Shown: positions 24,401 to 28,655 of the stretch, one piece after another
Layout: every line of letters begins with the position of its first letter
How positions within the stretch are numbered: the stretch's first letter is position 1
Virus record (IMG/VR): IMGVR_UViG_3300027631_000100
Coordinates: 1 to 28,655 of that record
Source of the DNA: a virus
Reading direction: 5' to 3' (one strand)
Length of the DNA stretch: 28,655 nucleotides
Position numbers and translations under genes: made by a program
The notes under the pieces: generated by a model
Database searches by the model: none
The model's input: the letters and a program-made list of their open reading frames with translations, nothing else
What the model was told of the DNA's origin: nothing

Positions 24401-26213
24401 TATTTACATCATACTCATTTGACGTTAATCCACTCCAACCTAACAAATATGAATAAACAGATGGCTGTAATAAGTCTGCACCATTCATTATTTTATTTAG
24501 AGTTCCAACACCAACCATTGTGGGTTGTACATCTGCAGGTATATACCTTACATTTGTATCGAATGTAAAATCAGCAGGTGGATTTGTATAAAATTCTCTG
24601 AAATTAATCATTGCAGTATTGAAAGGTCCCCATATAACTTCATTAGTTCGTCTTGGGCCGAATAACCATTTTGTAACAACGTAATTTACTTGTAATCCGA
24701 ACTCTCTTTTAAATAAATTACCAACTTGATAAACTTTATTTGTTGGTGAGGTTCTTACACTATCTCCATAAAAATATGGTAAAGCTGGTGTTGATAATAA
24801 GTCATCCATCCAAATGTAACTACCCTTTACAGAATAATTATTCGTTGATCCTGACCATTGTGATATCGGTAACTTAGACCAAATTTTAGTAACAAATGTT
24901 GGATTATGGTACGCATCATATGGTGAGTATGGGTTTACTCCCATATCATAACCATATATCTGATTACCGCAACCAATTGTAACTTTCACATTAGTTGTGC
25001 CTCCATTGAATGATTTATTTTGACCCACAGCCAATCTAAGATTAACCATTCCACTTTTTGTAACAACATAAAATGTTTTAGAGGTGTTAAAATTTCTTGG
25101 TCCAATTTTTATAAAAGCACCTTCACCAAGTTTATATCTTACTTTTATTAAACTATAAGGTGTTACAACATTATATGTGCCAGAATTTCCAGAATTATAT
25201 GAATATGAAACTTCACCAATTTGACCACCATATAATCCATCAGTTATTAATAATGATACATCTTCAGCACTATCTGTGGCGGTAACTGTTACAGGTACTA
25301 TTCTATTTTGAGTTGCAGTACCCGCTAATACATTCTTAATTGCGTATTTTAATCCATTTGGTTTAATACCTTCCGTTCCGGGTATAAAAGGGGTACTTTC
25401 AGTATAATCACTTAAATTAAACGGTATTGTTAATTCCCCTGTACCGCAACCATAACCGTCACCAAAACAGTTACCTAAATATTCAAATTTGTGTGTTGTT
25501 GAATTATAACTATATTTTGTTCTATTATTTAAATCTCCAATACTTAATGTTAAAGTTTCATTACTACTAATTTCAGTTTGTAAATATGGATCAACGTACC
25601 ATGGTCCAACTGTAAATGGTGTATAGTCAGTAATGTTTTTATTCACTAAACCAACAATTGGTGAATTAGGTAATTTTTCTCTATAATATGTAACTATTTG
25701 TGGACAAGTTGAACAATGTTGGGTTGAGGATGTAAACCCTCTACAAAATTCAGCAAAAATTAATGATGGATTACAATCTAATTCTACGTTGATTGCTCCA
25801 CTTGTTCCATCGGACGTAATAACATCTAACATAATAAAACCATTATCTTCGATATTTGCATCCATCAAAAATTGGTGATATTTTATTGTTTGTGTAGATA
25901 TATTACCTAAATCATATTCATCTAATATTCTTAGAACTCCGTCTACTTTGTATTTTACTCTTACTTTAACTTTTGTTGACCCAATATTTGGATTTATTGG
26001 TGTGAATATAAATTTTAAAAGTTTTAATACTTTTGGTATTTTAAAAACATATGATAGTTTTAAATCAGGTAATTGTGATCTTAATAAATAAAATGAAAGT
26101 CCACTATGTGTACCGTTTCCGGTCCATGTTAAATTTTTGGTGACACCACATTCGTGTGATAGATTATCTGGTGCCTCCCCCGCTACTGTACAATTTATTT
26201 CAAATGAACTCAT
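18429..26213 (-). CDS. giant fibre/adhesin-like structural protein with cadherin-like and SprB-like repeats
   Basis: 2594 aa, by far the largest gene. Rough order: N-terminal structural region (1-690); one strong hydrophobic helix (~700-722, VTLVRFIWPLLVFVAIVYLI) followed by a basic stretch (RPKYFRRRFSNK); a DUF5977-like segment near residues 860-895 (SYSLPAGYIVSMVSQQDADN); further beta modules; a double PT linker (~1285-1425) with CEFGLSV inserts; three cadherin-like domains (~1426-1720) with NVNEAP joints; about nine SprB-like repeats (~1725-2500), each with a Cys, a GSITI-type strand, a GG loop, and GTYYIYLRD or similar ending; and a C-terminal CYTYT domain. No secretion signal or T9SS sorting tail is seen. 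Probably a host-binding fibre or central tail protein. SprB repeats are known from the Flavobacterium gliding adhesin. Confidence 0.88.
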   Translation of the reverse strand: MSSFEINCTVAGEAPDNLSHECGVTKNLTWTGNGTHSGLSFYLLRSQLPDLKLSYVFKIPKVLKLLKFIFTPINPNIGSTKVKVRVKYKVDGVLRILDEYDLGNISTQTIKYHQFLMDANIEDNGFIMLDVITSDGTSGAINVELDCNPSLIFAEFCRGFTSSTQHCSTCPQIVTYYREKLPNSPIVGLVNKNITDYTPFTVGPWYVDPYLQTEISSNETLTLSIGDLNNRTKYSYNSTTHKFEYLGNCFGDGYGCGTGELTIPFNLSDYTESTPFIPGTEGIKPNGLKYAIKNVLAGTATQNRIVPVTVTATDSAEDVSLLITDGLYGGQIGEVSYSYNSGNSGTYNVVTPYSLIKVRYKLGEGAFIKIGPRNFNTSKTFYVVTKSGMVNLRLAVGQNKSFNGGTTNVKVTIGCGNQIYGYDMGVNPYSPYDAYHNPTFVTKIWSKLPISQWSGSTNNYSVKGSYIWMDDLLSTPALPYFYGDSVRTSPTNKVYQVGNLFKREFGLQVNYVVTKWLFGPRRTNEVIWGPFNTAMINFREFYTNPPADFTFDTNVRYIPADVQPTMVGVGTLNKIMNGADLLQPSVYSYLLGWSGLTSNEYDVNNNTFTTYDFGNERHIPATGFEHCVNYMTRGYVGGSSIPDLIKYMPDNKFKLWAGGGGLVANYFETHTLGLFTDATKTALISNGLSGVWNKIAVTLVRFIWPLLVFVAIVYLIIPQQKLFVQRPKYFRRRFSNKPFLNNSDSVIKKYDNLTGDIGGYYSDGGYIYYVPAGPIFGPPTTRKLSYKYVDGIKTYNEVDILSDVTKREYITDVHRLFFLSYIFGFPEKYSTNPPLYSSNAISLIGDGQSSTIIGELNNPVPISYSLPAGYIVSMVSQQDADNQAQAYIDSLTTSLSTSTVSAERKPGIINIETYFTHELKLEMVPNYFELWYDNSDSLGVTINKKLYYDVDGKLSALNGYYRDYKKNNLVFYKVQYGIVTDIFSGTTSLTSQMNGGTYNLNGVDFDYTSAWFIDSYNPSDLSLSFANDFDGLITNWNTNQFYTGDTINKGIVKNRLNPESFYLYDNNLSATTYSEANESSFREVYPFDSVVFTYYKPQTLFINTVEVCDLDNDDNGLNFNVFDSNGNASPTFVGITFTVNIYTGSTVLFATKNVTIGPNETTKFVQLNIPYSGGTITSVDITSWDSPNPFNKTTFEQGSFAQSAGVDPCEYYSGTTYIVDSFGYVQYDEFDISTGIVDTIYSNVTEGIYTITQPIAYKSLKGSQDEVNYSPVANIRILETGDCYTVPTPTPTPTMTVTPTLTPTSTVTPTLTPTSTVTPTVTPTTTVTPTVTQTQTPTPTTVCEFGLSVIILTPTPTPTVTQTQTPTLTPSVTPTNTVTPTITPTKTVTPTVTQTQTPTPTTICEFGLSVQVLTPTPTPTPSSTPNYPPTDISLSNDSINENTATGTTIGTFSSTSLDPGDTYTYSLVAGTGDDNNGSFTISGSLLKNAFIPNYESKNSYKIRVRSADSIGQFTEKQFTINIVNVNEAPYGLTLSNQSQAENTATGTTIGTFSTLDVDSGDTFTYSLTAGEGATNNSSFSISGANLRNAIVFDYETKNSYSIRVRTTDAAGLYYEGIFSGITVTNVNEAPTNISLSSASISENVPTGTTIGTFSATDQEGGAMTFALVDSVNYPDNNSFSIASGVLKSAAVFDYETKNTYQINVRVTDSTSLTFERTLFISITNVTITPTLSVTNATCHGSTGSITVSNVVGGTANYTYSRNNVDYQSSATFGSLTAGDYNIYAKDSFGETGYTSATITQPTQLSVTTASTTKPTCWTGTTGQIILSGSGSSGLYDYSISLNTDTANASRTWQTGTTFNSLSSGYYYAKIRDRNTPSCVSSVFGIDLARSQPSASTVVTNVDCNGNSSGKIVISSMGGGQGGPYTIKLSDVNAMSGGTYQTTTTSREYTGKTAGTYYYKVKDASDCESDWYSVVVTQPTALTVSLAVGNHPTCYTGNTGSVVATASGGSGSYTYYISSNESSYGEQQSTGTFSNKPTGTYSVLVVDGNYCTAFSNNVTLSKSHPAMNYTVSNLTCYEQNSDGIYAGSITINSVSGGNGGTYKYKLGSGDWTNWPGTTLVWGGLRGGTYYIYLRDKDDCEFSYGVVVSEPSQVTATVSVSNPTCPGNSGTITISSPTGGSGTGYKVRKGTNGDWLDAPQTYSYTTTGTYSVFVKDSTPCVTEYSRTITIPGAITASVSSVGYPTCWDSINGSITINAGGGSGVYNYSIDNGDTYQESAQFINLARGTYYIRVRDSSDCESPSTGNSVDLNTGIPNANLSVGTISCHGGSTSIGTSGQSSTSTFFRFNSGSSFTGSNTTRYNVGTNYSIMYQFLAGSYTFRVYNAAETCWKDYTVTITQPSLQEASMYNVVGASVADNDGSITISSSGGVWSKTYRLYKDTASPYNHYPTDNLIATYTDVPHTAPAIVVTGLTCGYYWLQVTDANGCQANAGQVEVPCATVTANAICYTYTYSSVPSDLYVRYRDINTDVITVRIIDLESMDNGDGTYTAGICVKTGSSYAIPVCVQYGSEVTCPNIWIPGTEECSTNGFCLINPS
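21945..22365 (-). repeat. tandem-repeat DNA encoding the double PT linker of the 2594-aa protein
   Basis: GTTGGTGT-rich repeats. Two exact 30-bp units lie at 22261-22290 and 22291-22320. An exact 44-bp direct repeat (22009-22052 and 22193-22236) marks a larger ~184-bp duplication that carries TPTPTT(V/I)CEFGLSV, so a whole linker-plus-insert was copied. Confidence 0.92.
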
Positions 26214-26228
26214 CTACTATAATTACTT

Positions 26229-26519
26229 TTAACTTGTTTTTAGTCCGTAAATTGGTGAATTTAATCCGGGAGTATGTCTTATTTTTATTGTTTCATTAAT
26301 AATACCACTATTTGACGATTTTGGGTATGTTTTACTAAAATGTTCTTCCTTTGTTACATAATTAAAAACTCTAACTGTGGTATCTAATGATTGACTAGGT
26401 GTTATGAAAAGATTAATACTATATGTACCGTCAATATCAGACACATTAAACCAAATTATTTTATCTACCTTATTAAAATTGTTCGATATTTCAGGAACTT
26501 TTAATGTTGTTATTGCCAT
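26229..26519 (-). CDS. small structural protein, unknown
   Basis: 96 aa, starting MAITTLKVPEISNNFNKVDK. Beta-strand-rich, with WFNVSDIDGTYSINLFI and TTVRVFNYVTKEEHF segments and no membrane helix or signal. It is sandwiched between two large fibre-like genes with gaps of 13 and 15 bases, so it is surely co-transcribed. A fibre chaperone, adaptor or small decoration protein would fit the position, but nothing in the sequence decides this. A TATTTATAA-like TTTATAA lies further upstream, in the end of the 658-aa gene. Confidence 0.68.
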   Translation of the reverse strand: MAITTLKVPEISNNFNKVDKIIWFNVSDIDGTYSINLFITPSQSLDTTVRVFNYVTKEEHFSKTYPKSSNSGIINETIKIRHTPGLNSPIYGLKTS

Positions 26520-26532
26520 ATTTCAATTAATT

Positions 26533-28509
26533 TTATAAACATGTATAATTTTGTAATCCAACTTCACCAGTTATTTTATTATAATCATATCCACTGGCAC
26601 CTAATGCCGGAATTGGAGAGTAGACGAAATAATTTAAATTAAACGGTGTTGTTCCAGCAGCATCTTGGAAAATATACCTTGGTGGTGCAAATAATTGAGT
26701 TCCAGGTACGTAGTAGAAACTAATTGGATATCCTCCACACATATTATTATTATCTTTAACATTAGAGAACCAACCATTAAAGTGATATTCAGAATTAACA
26801 TCGTTATAGTATATGTCCGCAGGGGTTACCGTTCCTGAACATAACGCACCTTGTGAAATAGATACTCCTTCTCCGTATCCACTGTCCTTAACCCCACAAG
26901 TTGTGAATATCTCTCCAGATATTAACGTTCTTGTTCTCCAAGCTCCAACACAACTAACCCATCCAATTGTTGTATCCGTTTCACCACCATTAGAAACAAA
27001 TGTTAATTCTAAACAATCGTCAGTTCCTGCGTTACATGAATAACCACTATATAATTCTGTGAACACCGCTAAATCTGCAAATGGGGTACCAGCGGCTAAT
27101 GATTCATAAACATAACAATCATCTATTCTATGCATTCCGGTTGATGATACAAACTTATAAACGGTGTCTGTGTTGGTATCGTATTTAATATATCCAGTAT
27201 TTGTCACATTTATTTGAGTTCCAGTTACATAAGTTTTTGTCACTAAATTACTACCACAATCTAATGTACTAGGACACTCCATTTTAATTGTTAATGTGTA
27301 TGGTATAAAGACGTTTTCATATGCGGTTGAATACACGACTACGTCCATTGTGGTTTTTTCTTTTGTACTATAAAAACCAACTACATCTTCTTGGTAAACA
27401 ACTTGTCCAGGTGTTGATGTGTATAATTCCCCTATTCTTTCATCATGATTACCAACAAATACCTCGTCTGATGAATTTAATGATGTGTACGATACCGTTA
27501 CAGGTACGTTACCATAAGTTTGACCAATATCAAATTTAGTGTTTATATATGTATAACCCGGTGATGAAATAGTAAATTGATATTCGGTATTACTACACGA
27601 AACACTTCTAAATGTAATACCTAAAGTTGCACAATCTCCATCTTTTTCCACTAATCTAGAATTATTTTGTGGTGATGTACATTCTTCACCATTTTGTATA
27701 CAAACATATGGTTCAGTTGAACAGTTATCACTACAAATGTAATTTGTATATGTACCTGGATTTGTGAATGTCAAATATGACATATCTCCAGTAGATGTTC
27801 CACATTGATAATAATAAACATATACTTTACCGTCAGTGCTTAAATTAATATCACCTTGTGTGATAACAATATCATATGACGTACATCCTTCACAACTTCT
27901 TGGTGTACTTGTAGGTGTAGGTGTAGGAGTTTTGGTTGGGGTTGGGGTTATTGTCTTGGTTGGTGTTAATGTTGGTGTAACAGTTGTAGTTGGTGTAACA
28001 GTTGGTGTAACAGTATTCGTAGGTGTCACACTATTAGTAGGTGTCACACTATTTGTTGGTGTTTGTGTATTAGTAGGTGTTACACTTGGTGTAACAGTAT
28101 TTGTTGGAGTAACGGTAGGAGTAACGGTCGCCGTTGGTGTAACAGTATTTGTAGGTGTAACCGTTGGTGTAACAGTATTTGTAGGTGTAACCGTTGGTGT
28201 TGCGGTTGGCGTAACCGTCATTGTTGGTGTAACAGTTGACGTTGGTGTAGGTGTTGGAGTTAATGGCGCTAAAGGTTTATCTAAAGTGTTTTCACAAATA
28301 AAATCGGTATTTTTGACAATAATTTTAGTTGTCTCTAATGGTACTGAAACTAAAACTCCATCATAAAAAGTTAATTGACTTAATGTTAAACCTGTTGCAG
28401 GACTATTTTCATAGTATAGAGTCGCCAATGTGGACAAATCATCATAATAGATGTTGTAAGGTCCAATTGCGGAGTTCCCCTGAAGTTTAACATATATATA
28501 CCTTACCAT
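26533..28509 (-). CDS. fibre-like structural protein with PT linker and Cys-rich modules
   Basis: 658 aa. The N-terminal ~80 residues ([40 protein letters not shown]) form a beta domain that resembles the 'GPYNIYY...L..L..G..V.VP' module of Bacteroidetes-phage structural proteins (recalled, not searched). Residues ~82-205 are a TPT linker ([27 protein letters not shown]). Residues ~206-658 hold several small Cys-containing modules: [10 protein letters not shown]..., [18 protein letters not shown] and [20 protein letters not shown]. One of these resembles GYVQYDEFDISTGIVDTIYS in the 2594-aa protein. No catalytic motif, signal or membrane segment. Probably a fibre or receptor-binding accessory. 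Confidence 0.82.
   Translation of the reverse strand: MVRYIYVKLQGNSAIGPYNIYYDDLSTLATLYYENSPATGLTLSQLTFYDGVLVSVPLETTKIIVKNTDFICENTLDKPLAPLTPTPTPTSTVTPTMTVTPTATPTVTPTNTVTPTVTPTNTVTPTATVTPTVTPTNTVTPSVTPTNTQTPTNSVTPTNSVTPTNTVTPTVTPTTTVTPTLTPTKTITPTPTKTPTPTPTSTPRSCEGCTSYDIVITQGDINLSTDGKVYVYYYQCGTSTGDMSYLTFTNPGTYTNYICSDNCSTEPYVCIQNGEECTSPQNNSRLVEKDGDCATLGITFRSVSCSNTEYQFTISSPGYTYINTKFDIGQTYGNVPVTVSYTSLNSSDEVFVGNHDERIGELYTSTPGQVVYQEDVVGFYSTKEKTTMDVVVYSTAYENVFIPYTLTIKMECPSTLDCGSNLVTKTYVTGTQINVTNTGYIKYDTNTDTVYKFVSSTGMHRIDDCYVYESLAAGTPFADLAVFTELYSGYSCNAGTDDCLELTFVSNGGETDTTIGWVSCVGAWRTRTLISGEIFTTCGVKDSGYGEGVSISQGALCSGTVTPADIYYNDVNSEYHFNGWFSNVKDNNNMCGGYPISFYYVPGTQLFAPPRYIFQDAAGTTPFNLNYFVYSPIPALGASGYDYNKITGEVGLQNYTCL
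27895..28265 (-). repeat. tandem-repeat DNA encoding the PT linker of the 658-aa protein
   Basis: GTAACAGTATTTGTAGGTGT-type units, including two exact 30-bp copies (28141-28170 and 28171-28200). A ~22-base GTAACAGTATTTGTTGG-containing stretch is also shared with the 1105-aa gene. Confidence 0.92.
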
Positions 28510-28540
28510 TATTTGTTTATATTAAATATTTTTTTTAACA

Positions 28541-28655
28541 TTATCCACACGTTATTTTATTTATCACTAAATCATATGTTAAGAATCCTGTCGATGTTTT
28601 AGTTATTAATTCTCCACTTACCCATTTACCATCTAATCCTACGAATTTATAACAG
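28541..28655 (-). CDS. C-terminal end of a further CDS (5' part outside window)
   Basis: Reading leftward from the window edge, one frame stays open for 37 codons and stops at TAA (28541-28543). It begins CYKFVGLDGKWVSGELITKT and ends FLTYDLVINKITCG. The other two frames are closed early or lack coding character. The start is 31 bases upstream of the 658-aa ATG, so it belongs to the same transcript. The N-terminal Cys-Tyr and short beta strands (a Cys at both ends) fit the small Cys modules of the neighbouring fibre genes. Too short to name. Confidence 0.7.
   Translation of the reverse strand, partial: CYKFVGLDGKWVSGELITKTSTGFLTYDLVINKITCG

Noticed and set aside
27836-28366. 176-residue plus-strand ORF rich in Val-Gly repeats
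   Set aside because: Antisense shadow of the TPT linker in the 658-aa gene.

Overview
The window looks like part of a large tailed-phage genome (probably a myovirus) that infects a Bacteroidetes/Flavobacteriia-type host. The DNA is AT-rich and nearly every gene is on the minus strand, tightly packed, with several TAATG or TAAATG junctions. The phage reading rests on a P2 gpI-like baseplate protein, very large proline/threonine-linked structural proteins, and a T4-like recombination set (Rad50/gp46-like and Mre11/gp47-like), with a primase and a RuvC-like resolvase. The host reading rests on SprB-type repeats (known from flavobacterial gliding adhesins), a DUF5977-like segment, 'SYSQ' signal peptides, TAnnTTTG-like promoter boxes and the absence of Shine-Dalgarno sequences. 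TAA, TGA and TAG all act as stops, so the genetic code is standard.

Layout in plus-strand coordinates. 1-510: 5' part of an RpoD-like sigma factor, cut by the left edge. 565-2360: a small hypothetical protein and three coupled membrane-anchored proteins, possibly part of lysis or the envelope. 2474-3199: the only plus-strand gene, a GIY-YIG endonuclease with two phage-integrase-type repeats, ending in a hairpin terminator. 3216-11162: ClpP protease, Rad50-like ATPase, two or three small unknowns, Mre11-like nuclease, PD-(D/E)XK nuclease, DnaG-type primase and RuvC-like resolvase. This block looks like a DNA replication, recombination and processing operon. A GC-rich structured non-coding stretch ending in a strong terminator (10434-10500) separates the resolvase from the primase. 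11202-28655: late structural genes for baseplate and fibres. They include a 1105-aa baseplate protein, a 2594-aa giant fibre-like protein and a 658-aa fibre-like protein, all three with long TPT linkers encoded by tandem DNA repeats. The right edge cuts one more CDS.

The most notable points are: (i) a phage structural protein that joins PT linkers, three cadherin-like domains and about nine SprB-like repeats resembling host gliding-adhesin modules; (ii) repeat-rich linkers shared among three structural genes, which could drive length variation and domain exchange; (iii) a candidate small RNA at 10434-10505; and (iv) a TATTTATAA box three bases before the ATG in three genes on both strands, possibly a phage promoter with leaderless transcripts. 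All function calls come from reading motifs; no database search was run.
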